Shown here one piece after another: positions 36,353 through 46,488 of a stretch of 64,000 bases of DNA; position 1 is the first letter of the stretch, and each line of letters starts with the position of its first letter. Both the position numbers and the translations under genes were made by a program. The DNA is from Novosphingobium kaempferiae (lineage in GTDB: Bacteria; Pseudomonadota; Alphaproteobacteria; Sphingomonadales; Sphingomonadaceae): contig NZ_CP089301.1 of NCBI RefSeq assembly GCF_021227995.1, positions 5,270,001 through 5,334,000 of the forward strand. The letters are read 5' to 3'. The notes under the pieces were generated by a model. It had not been told where the DNA came from and did not search any database. It was given only the letters and a program-made list of their open reading frames with translations.

Positions 36353-37735
36353 ATGAGCGACAAGAACGCATTGATCCAGCCCGACCGCGGCCAGAAGGCC
36401 GTTTCCATCCACCTCGTCGACAAGGATGGACTGGAGAAATTCGTGAAGGGCCTCGCCGTTCCCCAGCGCGCCGCGCTGGAGGCGAACCGCTTCGACGGCA
36501 GCGCGGGCGAATACGCGATCATCCCTGATGGTGACGGCTGGTCCGTGGTCGCGGGCGTGGCCGACACCGCCGCCCTCTCGACCTGGTGCATGGCCAAGCT
36601 GGCCGAGAAGCTGCCCGCCGGCACCTACCGCCGCGTCGGCGGGGAGCCGGGCGCGGCGCTGTTCGGCTGGATCACCGGCCAGTACAGCTTCGACCGCTAC
36701 AAGTCGGAGGCCGAGGACGAAGGCCCGCGCGTGCTGCTGACCGGCGAGCCCGCGCAGATCGACGCCCTGACCGCTGAGGCGGAGGCGGTCATGCTGGTGC
36801 GCGACCTCGTCAACACCCCCGCCGAGGACATGGGCCCCGCCCAGCTGGAGGCCGAGGCCGAGGCGCTGCACAAGGCCTTCCGCGCCGAGATTCGCGTGAC
36901 GCGCGGCGACGTGCTGGAGCGCGACTTCCCGATGGTCCACGCCGTCGGCCGCGCGGCAGGCCGCAGCCATGCGCCGCGCATGATCGAGCTGGAATGGGGC
37001 GATCCCAAGCATCCGCGCATCGCCGTGATCGGCAAGGGCGTCTGCTTCGATTCGGGCGGGCTCGACGTGAAGCCGTCCGCAGGCATGCTGCTGATGAAGA
37101 AGGACATGGGCGGCGCGGCACATGCCCTCGCCCTCGCCCGCCTCATCATGAGCGCGAACCTGCCGGTGCGCCTGCACATGCTGGTCCCGGCGGTCGAGAA
37201 CGCGATCTCGGGCAACAGCTTCCGCCCCGGCGACGTGCTGCGCAGCCGGGCGGGCATCTCGGTGGAGATCGGCAATACCGACGCCGAGGGCCGCCTGATC
37301 CTCGGCGACGCGCTGACCCGCGCGGGTGAGGACAAGCCGGAGCTGATGATCGACTTCGCCACCCTCACCGGCGCCGCGCGCGTCGCGGTCGGGCCGGACC
37401 TGCCCGCCCTCTTCACCCGCGAGGACGCGACTGCCGACGCGCTGCTGGCGGCGGGCAAGGCGGTCGACGATCCCTGCTGGCGCCTGCCGCTGCACGAGGG
37501 CTACCGCGAATACCTCAAGTCCGACGTGGCCGACATCAACAACGCCGGCTCCAGCGGCTTCGCGGGCGCGAGCACGGCGGCGCTGTTCCTCGACCGCTTC
37601 GTGCCGAAGGGCATCGACTGGGCGCATTTCGACACCTTCGCGTGGCGCCCCACCGCCAAGCCCGGCCGTCCCAAGGGCGGCGACGCCCTCGGCCTGCGCG
37701 CGGCATGGCACATGCTGAAGGGCCGCTATGGCTGA
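36353..37735 (+). CDS. M17 leucyl aminopeptidase family protein
   Basis: A 460-residue dizinc aminopeptidase. The C-terminal catalytic domain shows IGKGVCFDSGGLDVKPSAGM, the metal-binding and catalytic region KKDMGGAAHAL, and the family signature NTDAEGRLILGDAL. The N-terminal domain is shorter and diverged from PepA. It probably recycles peptides in the cytosol. It diverges from the lipoprotein gene, 49 bases away, and is followed by a family-A repeat. Confidence 0.93.
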   Translation: MSDKNALIQPDRGQKAVSIHLVDKDGLEKFVKGLAVPQRAALEANRFDGSAGEYAIIPDGDGWSVVAGVADTAALSTWCMAKLAEKLPAGTYRRVGGEPGAALFGWITGQYSFDRYKSEAEDEGPRVLLTGEPAQIDALTAEAEAVMLVRDLVNTPAEDMGPAQLEAEAEALHKAFRAEIRVTRGDVLERDFPMVHAVGRAAGRSHAPRMIELEWGDPKHPRIAVIGKGVCFDSGGLDVKPSAGMLLMKKDMGGAAHALALARLIMSANLPVRLHMLVPAVENAISGNSFRPGDVLRSRAGISVEIGNTDAEGRLILGDALTRAGEDKPELMIDFATLTGAARVAVGPDLPALFTREDATADALLAAGKAVDDPCWRLPLHEGYREYLKSDVADINNAGSSGFAGASTAALFLDRFVPKGIDWAHFDTFAWRPTAKPGRPKGGDALGLRAAWHMLKGRYG

Positions 37736-37741
37736 CCCTCT

Positions 37742-37825
37742 TCGTCATTGCGAGCGAAGCGAAGCAATCCAGACCTTCGCAAACCGGGCTGGATTGCCGC
37801 GCGGCTTTGCCGCTCGCAATGACGA
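37742..37825. repeat. Palindromic repeat family A, copy 7 (diverged)
   Basis: The left arm is CGTCATTGCGAGCGAAGCGA; the right arm is a variant, GGATTGCCGCGCGGCTTTGC then CGCTCGCAATGACGA. It follows the M17 gene. Confidence 0.85.
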
Positions 37826-37963
37826 AGGAGGGAGACAGCACCCCGGAACTCCCGAACTTGCGAAAATGTCGTGTCTCGGCTAGGCGCGCGCATCTTTGAT
37901 TTTGGAGACGCACCCGCGTTGGCTTCTGTGGATTCGTATACTCGCCCTGACCATACGGACGGC

Positions 37964-38269
37964 ATGCTGGTCATGACCGGACCGAGCGTGAGCGCGGATC
38001 CCGGCTGCCTTCCCGTGCGCGGCGACCTTGCCCACATCAAGCTGGCGGGCCGCTACTTCGTGCCGCACTACGCCGTGCCCATGCCGCGCACGATCAAGGC
38101 GGGCGCAGTGCTGCGGGCCTTCGGCCGCGACGAGGCGGACGCCCTCGCCGACCTGCCCGCCGGAGAGACCTTCAACGTGCTCGACATCGCCGGAAGCTGG
38201 TCCTGGGGCCAACTGGGCGAGGACGGCGCGGTCGGCTACGTCGCGCTTTCGGACCTCGAAGCGGCATGA
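37964..38269 (+). CDS. Stand-alone SH3-like protein (NlpC/P60 N-terminal type)
   Basis: A protein of about 101 residues from ATG 37964 (ATG 37973 and GTG 37871 are alternatives). It resembles the first SH3b domain of sphingomonad NlpC/P60 peptidases: PVRGDLAHIKLAGRYFVPHY, MPRTIKAGAVLRA, and WSWGQLGEDGAVGYVALSDL. The peptidase domain itself is missing, and no signal peptide is seen. Its stop overlaps the argC start as ATGA, so the frame is intact and coupled to argC. Function unknown; it may bind a peptide or wall fragment in the cytosol, or be a relic. Confidence 0.65.
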   Translation: MLVMTGPSVSADPGCLPVRGDLAHIKLAGRYFVPHYAVPMPRTIKAGAVLRAFGRDEADALADLPAGETFNVLDIAGSWSWGQLGEDGAVGYVALSDLEAA

Positions 38270-39189
38270 CCGCCAGCGTCTTCATCGACGGCGCCGCGGG
38301 CACCACCGGCCTCGAGATCGCCGACCGCCTCGCCGGTCGTGCCGAATTCCAGCTCATCACGCTCAGCGATGACCGCCGCAAGGACGACGCCGCGCGCGCA
38401 GAGGCGCTGAACGACGCCGACTTCGTGATCCTGTGCCTGCCCGACGACGCCGCCAAGGCCGCCGTCGGCATGATCGCCAACGACCGCACCCGCGTGATCG
38501 ACGCCTCCTCCGCCCACCGCGTCGCGGCAGGCTGGACCTACGGCTTCCCCGAAGTCGTCGGGCACGATGCAGTGGCGCAGGCGCGCTTCGTCAGCAATCC
38601 GGGCTGCTATCCCACCGGCTTCATCGGCCTCGTCGCGCCGCTCGTCCGTGCCGGGCTGCTGCCCGCCGACTGGCCCTACGTCTGCCACGCCGTCTCGGGC
38701 TACTCGGGCGGCGGCAAGGCCCTGATCGCGCGCTTCGAGGACGATACCGACATCGCCTTCCGCGCCTACGGCCTCGCGCTCGGCCACAAGCATGTGCCGG
38801 AAATGAAGGCGCAGACCGGCATCGGCCACGATCCGATCTTCGCCCCCGCCGTCGTGCCCGCCCATCGCGGCATGCTGGTCGAAGTGCCGCTGCACCTCTC
38901 GATGATGCAGGACGCCGGTTCGCCCGACGCCCTGCGCGCCGCGCTCGCCGAATTCTACGCAGGCAGCAAGGTCGTGAAGGTCGAGGCCGACCAGCCCGAC
39001 GAACTGCTCCTGCGCGGCTCGATGGAGCCCGTCGACACCCTCACCCTGCGCGTGCTGGGCGCGAAGGACGGCTCGCAGGCGCGCCTCGTCGCGATCCTCG
39101 ACAACCTCGGCAAGGGCGCGAGCGGGGCTGCGGTGCAGAACCTCAACATCATGGCCGGTCTGGAAGAGACGGCGGGCCTGCGGGTCTGA
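38266..39189 (+). CDS. argC: N-acetyl-gamma-glutamyl-phosphate reductase, type 2
   Basis: A 307-residue NADPH-dependent reductase of arginine synthesis. The N-terminal FIDGAAGTTGLEIADRL and catalytic C114 in FVSNPGCYPTGFIGL, together with the short length, identify the type 2 (ArgC2) form found in many alphaproteobacteria. The start overlaps the preceding SH3 gene by four bases. No other arg biosynthesis gene is close. Two repeat units follow. Confidence 0.95.
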   Translation: MTASVFIDGAAGTTGLEIADRLAGRAEFQLITLSDDRRKDDAARAEALNDADFVILCLPDDAAKAAVGMIANDRTRVIDASSAHRVAAGWTYGFPEVVGHDAVAQARFVSNPGCYPTGFIGLVAPLVRAGLLPADWPYVCHAVSGYSGGGKALIARFEDDTDIAFRAYGLALGHKHVPEMKAQTGIGHDPIFAPAVVPAHRGMLVEVPLHLSMMQDAGSPDALRAALAEFYAGSKVVKVEADQPDELLLRGSMEPVDTLTLRVLGAKDGSQARLVAILDNLGKGASGAAVQNLNIMAGLEETAGLRV

Positions 39190-39194
39190 CCCTC

Positions 39195-39224
39195 GCGTCC
39201 CGGGCTCGCCCCGGGACCGCTGGC
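39195..39224. repeat. Palindromic repeat family C, copy 4
   Basis: A single unit (GCGTCCCGGGCTCGCCCCGG and on) six bases after the argC stop. Confidence 0.8.
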
Positions 39225-39277
39225 CGTGAACGGCCTACGTCGCGTCAGAGCGCCCGTGAACTCGACTAAATGACACT

Positions 39278-39355
39278 TCGTCATTGCGAGCGCAGCGAAG
39301 CAATCCAGGGCCGACACATGATCCTTGGATTGCTTCGCTGCGCTGGCAATGACGA
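39278..39355. repeat. Palindromic repeat family A, copy 8
   Basis: A complete copy, with one arm base changed (CGCTGGCAATGACGA), between argC and the glnB promoter region. Confidence 0.88.
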
Positions 39356-39419
39356 TTCAAGAGGCTTCGGGACGACCCGGAGTCGCGCCCAGCCGTTAGC
39401 CGCGCCACAAACACCGCAA

Positions 39420-39436
39420 TGCACAATTTTCGAGCA
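39420..39436. promoter_or_regulatory. Possible NtrC binding site
   Basis: TGCACAATTTTCGAGCA keeps the outer bases of the NtrC consensus (TGCAC...GCA) at the right length. It lies about 150 bases upstream of a sigma-54-like promoter, a normal enhancer distance. The inner half-site is weak. Confidence 0.35.
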
Positions 39437-39574
39437 CCCGATGCCCGAATCTTGAACACAAGATTGCCCCGATCCCCCGCATCATATGCGACAGATTGTT
39501 TGCTGACCGGGTAAATCGCCCAAATCCGGTCTTTTCGCAGACGCACACTCGTCCTATCAGGGGTACGACCGCAT

Positions 39575-40012
<438 letters not shown>

Positions 40013-40116
40013 TCGCAGGATCGGGTCTCGGCGGCATGGGGGCCGTCGCATTCCCGCAACAAGACCAACCCTATCCTCTTTCGGGATCGGAAGAGTAACG
40101 CTGGAGAACCAAGAAA

Positions 40117-41526
40117 ATGGCTAGTGCAAAGGACGTCCTCAAGAAGATCAAGGACGAGGAGATCGAGTGGGTCGATCTTCGCTTCACGGACCCGAAGGGC
40201 AAGTGGCAGCACCTGACCATGGTCTCGACCGTCCTCGGCGAGGATGAGCTGGAAGACGGCCTGATGTTCGACGGTTCGTCGATCGAGGGCTGGAAGGCCA
40301 TCAACGAGTCGGACATGATCCTCAAGCCCGACCTCGAAGCGGTCTACACCGATCCGTTCTCGGCCACCCCGATGCTGATCCTGTTCTGCGACATCGTCGA
40401 GCCCTCGACCGGCGAACTCTACGCCCGCGACCCGCGCTCGACCGCGAAGCGCGCTGAATCGTTCGTGAAGTCGGCCGGCTTCGGCGACACCGTGTTCGTC
40501 GGCCCCGAGGCCGAGTTCTTCATGTTCGACGACGTGAAGTTCTACGACGGCTACGACGGCAACGGCTTCAAGATCGACGACATCGAACTGCCGACCAACA
40601 CCAACAAGGACTACGATGTGGGCAACCTCGCTCACCGTCCGCGTGCCAAGGGCGGCTACTTCCCGGTCGCTCCGGTCGACTCGGCCGTCGACATCCGCGC
40701 CGAGATGGTCTCGACCATGATCGAGATGGGTCTGCCCTGCGACAAGCACCACCACGAAGTGGCCTCGGCGCAGCACGAACTCGGCCTGACCTTCGGCAAG
40801 CTGGTCACCACCGCCGACCGCATGCAGATCTACAAGTACGTCGTCCACATGGTCGCACAGGCATACGGCAAGACCGCCACGTTCATGCCCAAGCCGATCA
40901 TGAAGGACAACGGATCGGGGATGCACACGCATATCTCGATCTGGAACGAGGGTGAGAACACCTTCGCCGGCAACGGCTACGCCGGCCTGTCGGAGACCTG
41001 CCTGTACTTCATCGGCGGCGTCATCAAGCACGCCAAGGCCCTGAACGCCTTCACCAACCCGACCACCAACAGCTACAAGCGCCTGGTCCCGGGTTACGAA
41101 GCACCGGTTCTGCTCGCCTACTCGGCGCGCAACCGCTCGGCCTCGTGCCGCATCCCCTACGGTGCGGGCACCAAGGCGAAGCGCGTGGAATTCCGCTTCC
41201 CCGACGCGATGGCCAACCCCTACCTGTGCTACGCTTCGCTCCTGATGGCCGGCCTCGACGGCATCAAGAACAAGATCCACCCGGGCGAAGCCATGGACAA
41301 GAACCTGTACGATCTGCCGCCGGCCGAACTCGCCGAAGTGCCGACCGTCTGCGGTTCGCTGCGTGAAGCCCTCGACGCCCTCGCGGCCGACCACGCCTTC
41401 CTTCTCGAAGGCGGCGTGTTCACCGAGGACCAGATCGAAGCCTACCTCGAACTCAAGTGGCCCGAAGTGCTGCGCTGGGAAACCACGCCGTCGGCCGTCG
41501 AGTTCGACATGTACTACAGCGCCTGA
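40117..41526 (+). CDS. glnA: Glutamine synthetase type I
   Basis: A 469-residue dodecameric GSI. Seen are [11 protein letters not shown], the metal-binding [27 protein letters not shown], the ATP-binding [16 protein letters not shown] and the adenylylation site Y398 in [12 protein letters not shown], so GlnE control is expected. It lies 104 bases after glnB, after a stretch without a clear second promoter, and ends in a strong terminator. Preferred codons are more uniform here than in neighbours, as for a highly expressed gene. Confidence 0.97.
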   Translation: MASAKDVLKKIKDEEIEWVDLRFTDPKGKWQHLTMVSTVLGEDELEDGLMFDGSSIEGWKAINESDMILKPDLEAVYTDPFSATPMLILFCDIVEPSTGELYARDPRSTAKRAESFVKSAGFGDTVFVGPEAEFFMFDDVKFYDGYDGNGFKIDDIELPTNTNKDYDVGNLAHRPRAKGGYFPVAPVDSAVDIRAEMVSTMIEMGLPCDKHHHEVASAQHELGLTFGKLVTTADRMQIYKYVVHMVAQAYGKTATFMPKPIMKDNGSGMHTHISIWNEGENTFAGNGYAGLSETCLYFIGGVIKHAKALNAFTNPTTNSYKRLVPGYEAPVLLAYSARNRSASCRIPYGAGTKAKRVEFRFPDAMANPYLCYASLLMAGLDGIKNKIHPGEAMDKNLYDLPPAELAEVPTVCGSLREALDALAADHAFLLEGGVFTEDQIEAYLELKWPEVLRWETTPSAVEFDMYYSA

Positions 41527-41562
41527 TCCCACGATCAGCGCTGGCGACAAGTTCGCCGAGAG

Positions 41563-41593
41563 GGGGCGTCCGGAGCAATCCGGGCGCCCCTTT
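41563..41593 (+). terminator. Factor-independent terminator after glnA
   Basis: A 12-base stem (GGGGCGTCCGGA / TCCGGGCGCCCC, one G-T pair) closes a GCAA tetraloop and is followed by TTTC. Confidence 0.85.
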
Positions 41594-41839
41594 CGCGTTC
41601 AGGGCCTGCGATCGGCACCCTGCCTGCGCGCCGATGACAAATCACGATAGCTGGCGGCCGCTGCGCAAATTCCGCTTTCCTACAACATGCCCGCAGGCGT
41701 ACCTGATCCTGAGCGCTTGAAGTGACCGAGCGCCACCAAGGCGGCACCAAAGCCGCTCCCAAGAACATCGGGTACGCAAACAAGCAGTCCGAACCGGGCG
41801 CGATACTGCGCGTGGTCTTTCCAGCGGAGGGCATTTTCC
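41594..41839 (+). other. Gene-free stretch before the lysozyme gene
   Basis: With the glnA terminator this makes a 313-base gap. It must contain the promoter of the lysozyme pair; GGAGG lies nine bases before ATG 41840. I see no repeat, RNA gene or conserved ORF. Confidence 0.5.
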
Positions 41840-42466
41840 ATGAATCGCAAGCCGATCTTCGACGCGGTCCGCAAGATACTGGGCCGTTCCTTCACGCAGG
41901 CCGAAGTCAACGCGCTCGACAAGGCCATCGACCAGTCCACCGGCGCGCTTCCCGGCGGCCTCGCCCCCGAACCCACGCCAACACCCGCCCCGGCAGCCAG
42001 CGGCCGCAAGCTGGGCGCTGCGGGGGCGAAGCTCATCAAGAAGTGGGAAGGCTGCGAGAAGCGCCTCGCGAACGGCACCTTCGCCGCCTATCCCGACCCC
42101 GGCAGCGCCGACGGCAAGCCCTGGACCATCGGCTGGGGCTCGACCGGCGCGGACGTGAAGAAGGGCACGATCTGGACGCAGGAACAGTGCGACGCCCGCT
42201 TCGACGTCGACATGGTCAGCTACGTCGATGAAGTGGCGGCTTTCCTCGGCACGGCGGCGACCACGCAGAACCAGTTCGACGCGCTCGTCTCGTTCCACTA
42301 CAACACCGGCGCGATCCGCTCCTCGACGCTGGGCAAGATGCACAAGGCGGGCAAGTTCGCCGAGGCGAAGGCGCAGTTCGGGCAGTGGATCTACAACGAC
42401 GGAAAGCCGATGAACGGCCTCAAGAACCGCCGCGCGGAAGAGGCCAAGCTCTACGGGATGCCATGA
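41840..42466 (+). CDS. GH24 phage-type lysozyme without signal peptide
   Basis: A 208-residue protein: a basic N-terminal helix region (RKPIFDAVRKILGRSFTQAE), a Pro/Ala linker (40-55), and a GH24 domain from about residue 58. The catalytic glutamate is E70 (LIKKWEGCEKRL), followed by YPDPGSADGKPWTIGWGST with the usual aspartate and threonine, and QFDALVSFHYNTGA. There is no signal peptide or holin nearby and no phage gene in the window, so it looks like a domesticated endolysin. Similar N-terminal extensions occur in gene-transfer-agent-like and prophage remnants. Coupled by ATGA to the next gene. Confidence 0.85.
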   Translation: MNRKPIFDAVRKILGRSFTQAEVNALDKAIDQSTGALPGGLAPEPTPTPAPAASGRKLGAAGAKLIKKWEGCEKRLANGTFAAYPDPGSADGKPWTIGWGSTGADVKKGTIWTQEQCDARFDVDMVSYVDEVAAFLGTAATTQNQFDALVSFHYNTGAIRSSTLGKMHKAGKFAEAKAQFGQWIYNDGKPMNGLKNRRAEEAKLYGMP

Positions 42467-42849
42467 CCGACACGCTCACGCCTGCCCAGCTGATCGACGC
42501 GCGCATCGCCGAACTCGGCGACTGGCGGGGTGAGATGCTCGCCAAGGTCCGCGCCTGCGTCCTCGCCGCGCTTCCCGACGTGGTCGAGGAATGGAAGTGG
42601 CGCGGCGTGCCCACCTGGTATGCGGGCGGCGGCATCGTCTGCACCGGCGAGACCTACAAGGCTGCGGTCAAGCTGACCTTCGCCAAGGGCGCAGCGCTGC
42701 CCGACCCGGCGGGCCTGTTCAACGCCAGCCTCGACGGCAATGTCCGCCGCGCCATCGACATCCACGAGGGGGACGCGCTCGACGACGCGGCGCTGGCGGC
42801 TCTGCTCCGGCAAGCGGCGGCGCTGAACGGGGCGAAGAAGAAGCGCTAG
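42463..42849 (+). CDS. DUF1801-family protein
   Basis: A 128-residue protein with the DUF1801/YdhG-like fold pattern: DWRGEMLAKVRACVLAALPD, VVEEWKWRGVPTWYAGGGIV, AVKLTFAKGAALPDP and LFNASLDGNVRRAID. Members are small, cytosolic and uncharacterised. It overlaps the lysozyme stop as ATGA. Convergent with the SulP gene, with only four bases between the stops. Confidence 0.82.
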   Translation: MTDTLTPAQLIDARIAELGDWRGEMLAKVRACVLAALPDVVEEWKWRGVPTWYAGGGIVCTGETYKAAVKLTFAKGAALPDPAGLFNASLDGNVRRAIDIHEGDALDDAALAALLRQAAALNGAKKKR

Positions 42850-42853
42850 GCGT

Positions 42854-44344
42854 TCAGTGCGGCACCGCCCCCGTCTCCACGCCCGTCTTGTCGTGGAGCG
42901 CGAAGCGGTCGACCAGATCGGCGCTCGCCGCGTTGTAGCCCGCCACTTCCACGCTGCGCCCCTCGCGGCGCAGGCGCGCGACGATGCGATCGAGCGCGCC
43001 GACTGCCGAGATGTCCCAGAAGTGCGCGCGCGACACGTCGATCACGACATGCGCGGCGTCGGCCTCGTTCTGGAACGCGCGGGTGAACCGCTCCACCGAA
43101 GCGAAGAAGATCTGGCCTGAGACGCGGTAGGTCGCGATGCCGCCTGCCTCGCTACGTTCCACCGCGAACAGGCGCTGCACCTTGGCGGCGAAGAACATGC
43201 CCGAGAGCAGCACGCCCGTCAGCACGCCGAGCGACAGGTCGCGCGTCGCCACCACCACCGCAACCGTCACCAGCATGACCACCGAGGAGGTCGGCGGATG
43301 GCGGCGCAGGTTGGCGATCGAGGCCCAGCTGAACGTGCCGATCGAGACCATGACCATGACCGCGACCAGCGCGGGCATCGGCACCCGTCCCACCCACGGG
43401 CCCAGCACCGCCAGCAGGAACAGCAGGAAGGCCCCCGCGACGAAAGTCGAGAGCCTGCCGCGCCCGCCCGAGGTCACGTTGATGACCGACTGCCCGATCA
43501 TCGCGCAGCCGCCCATGCCGCCGAACAGCGCCGCGACCATGTTGGCACCGCCCTGCCCCATGCATTCGCGGCGCTTGTCGCTGTCGGTATCGGTCATGTC
43601 GTCGACGATCTGCGCAGTCAGCATCGATTCGAGCAGGCCGACCGCCGCCATCGTCAGCGAATAGGGCGCGATGATGCGCAGCGTCTCGAAGCTCAGGGGC
43701 ACCTGCGGCAGCGCGAGGGTGGGCAGCCCTTCGGGCAGGCGGCCCATGTCGCCCACGGTGTTGACCGGAATGCCGAGCCCGATGGCGAGCACCGTCAGCA
43801 CCAGGATCGCCACCAGCGGAGACGGCACCGCCTTCGTGACGCGCGGGAACAGATAGATGATCGCGAGCCCGCCCGCGACCATCGCGTAGGTCTGCCAGCC
43901 CACGCCAGTAAGCTGCGGCAGCTGCGCCATGAAGATCAGGATGGCGAGCGCGTTGACGAACCCGGTGATGACCGAGCGCGAGACGAACTGCATCACGAGA
44001 TTGAGCCGCAGCAGCCCGGCGATCACCTGGAACACGCCCATCAGGATGGTCGCGGCGAACAGGTATTCGACGCCGTGCTCGCGCACCAGCGGGCCGACCA
44101 GAACCGCCACGGCGGCGGTGGCGGCGGAGATCATCCCCGGCCGCCCGCCGATCAGCGACACGACGATGGCGATGGCGACCGAGGCATAGAGCCCGACGCG
44201 CGGGTCCACGCCCGCTATGATGGAGAAGCCGATGGCCTCCGGGATCAGCGCGAGCGCGACGACGATACCGGCGAGCACGTCGCGGCGCGCGGTCGCGCCG
44301 TCGCTGAACCACTGCCGGCGGTAGCGGGTGAACTGTTCTGACAT
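42854..44344 (-). CDS. SulP-family anion transporter with STAS domain
   Basis: A 496-residue transporter with about 10-12 membrane segments beginning at residue 23 ([20 protein letters not shown]) and the SulP signature [37 protein letters not shown] and [20 protein letters not shown] are typical of the BicA/bicarbonate-type branch. The C-terminal STAS domain (about 385-480) carries [20 protein letters not shown]. Substrate may be bicarbonate or sulfate. Stands alone; the promoter should be in the 162 bases before ATG 44344, which also hold a small GCGCAG/CTGCGC hairpin. Confidence 0.88.
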   Translation of the reverse strand: MSEQFTRYRRQWFSDGATARRDVLAGIVVALALIPEAIGFSIIAGVDPRVGLYASVAIAIVVSLIGGRPGMISAATAAVAVLVGPLVREHGVEYLFAATILMGVFQVIAGLLRLNLVMQFVSRSVITGFVNALAILIFMAQLPQLTGVGWQTYAMVAGGLAIIYLFPRVTKAVPSPLVAILVLTVLAIGLGIPVNTVGDMGRLPEGLPTLALPQVPLSFETLRIIAPYSLTMAAVGLLESMLTAQIVDDMTDTDSDKRRECMGQGGANMVAALFGGMGGCAMIGQSVINVTSGGRGRLSTFVAGAFLLFLLAVLGPWVGRVPMPALVAVMVMVSIGTFSWASIANLRRHPPTSSVVMLVTVAVVVATRDLSLGVLTGVLLSGMFFAAKVQRLFAVERSEAGGIATYRVSGQIFFASVERFTRAFQNEADAAHVVIDVSRAHFWDISAVGALDRIVARLRREGRSVEVAGYNAASADLVDRFALHDKTGVETGAVPH

Positions 44345-44506
44345 GGAAATTCCACAACAAGGCACATGGCGCAGCGGGCTGCGCTTGGTTTCAAGGTCAT
44401 GTGTGATGTTGTCCGGCGGATCGGCGGCCGGAATAGCCATCCGGAATTGCACCGGATCCTTGCGAGTACGCCGCTGTTAGCGGAAATGCGTCGAAGTCCG
44501 CAAGGG

Positions 44507-45349
44507 CTAGAAACGCCGGTGGTCGTGCCCGTCGATCAGGTCGCAGGTGCCGCGAAAGGCGTAAGGCGCGGTGCCGACGATGGAAATCTGCCCGCTGGTG
44601 CGGTTGATCGTCAGCTTGGGCTTGTTGAGCCCGTTCAGCCTGTAGGCGCCTGAAATAACGTCGCGCCCGAGCGACACGTCGTAGATATCCCACCATGCCC
44701 CGTCTCCACGCGAATGGATCGGCGGGATGAGCTTCTTCGGCAGCTTGATACGCCCGCCGCCCGGCCAGAGCTGTATCATCACCGAGGCATCGAACTGCTG
44801 CGCGGTCATGTCCACCCGGTTGCCGTAGACATAGCGGTCCTTGTCGCGATCCCAGGTCCAGCCGTTGCTGTTGACGACACCCGACCGCTGCCCGTCTCCA
44901 AAGCAGACGAGGCCCAGTTCGACCTGCTGCCCCTGGACCTCGACGTATCCGGTCCCGGCGGCGGCAAAGCTCGGACTTTCGCGCGTCGGCGCAGGGCGAC
45001 CGAAACCTATGTCGGGATGGCGACCACGGTCATCTGAACCATGATGCGCGTCGCCGGCGCGCTCGGCCTCTCCGCAATCGGGTGCGGGGCTCGATGTGAT
45101 CGCGTCGTAGCGACCATCATATGTCGCCACCGTCACGCACTGGTGGTTGGCGGGGTTCCAGTAGTAGCTCCACTTGCGATCGTCGCCTTCCTGCAGGCGC
45201 ACGAAACGATAGCCCCGCGCCTTGAGCTGGGTTTCGCCGCTCGATCCGCGAGCCCCGACCAGATCACGCAGTTCGGGAGGGGTCTGGGCAGACAGAGCCG
45301 TGGGAAGCAGGCCGATGATCGCGAAAAGCATCAAACGCTTTTGGTGCAT
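44507..45349 (-). CDS. Exported protein of unknown function
   Basis: A 280-residue protein with a signal peptide (MHQKRLMLFAIIGLLPTALS, cleaved before AQTPP). An N-terminal module (RDLVGARGSSGETQLKARGY, YYWNPANHQCVTVATYDGRY) resembles the short repeats of sphingomonad surface proteins that bear Gly-rich DLVGARGSS motifs. The rest is beta-rich with paired cysteines and ends RGTCDLIDGHDHRRF. I do not recognise the C-terminal family. Monocistronic, between SulP and bpt genes on the same strand. Confidence 0.7.
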   Translation of the reverse strand: MHQKRLMLFAIIGLLPTALSAQTPPELRDLVGARGSSGETQLKARGYRFVRLQEGDDRKWSYYWNPANHQCVTVATYDGRYDAITSSPAPDCGEAERAGDAHHGSDDRGRHPDIGFGRPAPTRESPSFAAAGTGYVEVQGQQVELGLVCFGDGQRSGVVNSNGWTWDRDKDRYVYGNRVDMTAQQFDASVMIQLWPGGGRIKLPKKLIPPIHSRGDGAWWDIYDVSLGRDVISGAYRLNGLNKPKLTINRTSGQISIVGTAPYAFRGTCDLIDGHDHRRF

Positions 45350-45466
45350 GGTGATCGCCGCCCGTCCACATGGTTCTGCGAGGCGGATTTATGCCCTGCT
45401 CCGCCCCTGCCAATCAAGCGAAACGAACGGTTGTCGCACGCGGGATGTCGCACGCGCGACGCGCCC

Positions 45467-46297
45467 TCAGCCCTTGATCGCGGGCATTCCGTCCTTGGGG
45501 CCGGTCGCGCCCTTGCCTGCGCCGGGATTGGCGACAGCGGCGGCGATCAGGCGGTCGTGTTCGGTGGCCGAGATGCGCTCCCAGCCCGCGCGGCCCAGCT
45601 TTTCCATCGGGCGATAGCGCACCTTGTACTGCATCCGCGCCGAGCCTTCGACCCAGTAGCCGAGGTAGACGTAGCCCAGCCCCATCTCGTTCGACCGCTG
45701 GATGTGGTCGAGGATGATGTAGTTGCCGAGGCCCTGCCGCATGCTTTCGGGATCGTAGAACGAATAGATCATCGAGAGCCCGTCGCACTGGCGGTCGGTC
45801 AGGCAGGCGCCGACGAGGCGGCCCGGGGTCACGCCGTCTGCGGACGGCTCACGGTATTCGATGACGTAGCTGGTGACGGGCGTGTGCTCCACCATGTCGG
45901 CGAAGTCGACCTCGTCCATCGTTGTCATGCCGCCTTCGGGGTGACGCACCGCGAGGTAGCGCTGGAGCAGGTCGAACTGCTCGCTGGTGGACCAGGGGCG
46001 GCAGACCGTGGCGACGAGGTCTGCATGCGCCTCAAGCGTGCGCTTCTGCGTCCGCGAGGGCTGGAATTCCGAAGCGACGACGCGGACCGAGACGCAGGCG
46101 TTGCAATCGATGCAGGAAGGGCGGTAGGCGACCGTCTGGCTGCGGCGGAAGCCGATGCGGCCCAGCGCATCGTTCAGCGAATCGGCGTGCGGGCCCTTGA
46201 GTTCCGTGAAGACCTTGCGCTCGCTGCGGCCAGGCAGGTACGGACACGGCGCCGGGCTCGTTACGAAAAAGCGCGGAAATCGAACGGGCGCGGTCAC
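45467..46297 (-). CDS. bpt: Aspartate/glutamate leucyltransferase Bpt
   Basis: A 276-residue aminoacyl-tRNA-protein transferase that adds leucine to N-terminal Asp/Glu for the N-degron pathway. Conserved features are [16 protein letters not shown] with its cysteine, [20 protein letters not shown], and [20 protein letters not shown] followed by [17 protein letters not shown]. The start is GTG 46297. The C-terminus is Gly/Lys-rich and variable. Confidence 0.93.
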   Translation of the reverse strand: MTAPVRFPRFFVTSPAPCPYLPGRSERKVFTELKGPHADSLNDALGRIGFRRSQTVAYRPSCIDCNACVSVRVVASEFQPSRTQKRTLEAHADLVATVCRPWSTSEQFDLLQRYLAVRHPEGGMTTMDEVDFADMVEHTPVTSYVIEYREPSADGVTPGRLVGACLTDRQCDGLSMIYSFYDPESMRQGLGNYIILDHIQRSNEMGLGYVYLGYWVEGSARMQYKVRYRPMEKLGRAGWERISATEHDRLIAAAVANPGAGKGATGPKDGMPAIKG

Positions 46298-46434
46298 CTA
46301 ACTGGGTCTTCCTCTAGCGTTGTGGCCGGCTCTCAGGTCCGTCTGCTCATGCAAATATGCATACGGGCTCAGCCTGTTGCGAGTCATTTAACCACAAAAA
46401 CCGACCGTCCGGAGGCAAAATCGCACCGAAGCGG

Positions 46435-46479
46435 CACCATCGAGGGCCCCGCGTGTCAATTCGGGGCGGCTCGATGGTG
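46435..46479. terminator. Long hairpin downstream of ilvA
   Basis: CACCATCGAG pairs with CTCGATGGTG, and CCCCG with CGGGG inside it. It lies ten bases past the ilvA stop. No T-run follows on either strand, so it is a structured 3' end rather than a classical terminator. Confidence 0.45.
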
Positions 46480-46488
46480 TAATCGTTA

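Noticed and set aside
41840..42466. Lysozyme as evidence of a prophage
   Set aside because: No integrase, capsid, terminase, holin or attachment site is seen nearby.
44345..44506. Small hairpin and short open frame upstream of the SulP gene as a leader peptide
   Set aside because: The frame simply continues from the transporter gene without a ribosome binding site, and the six-base hairpin is not convincing.
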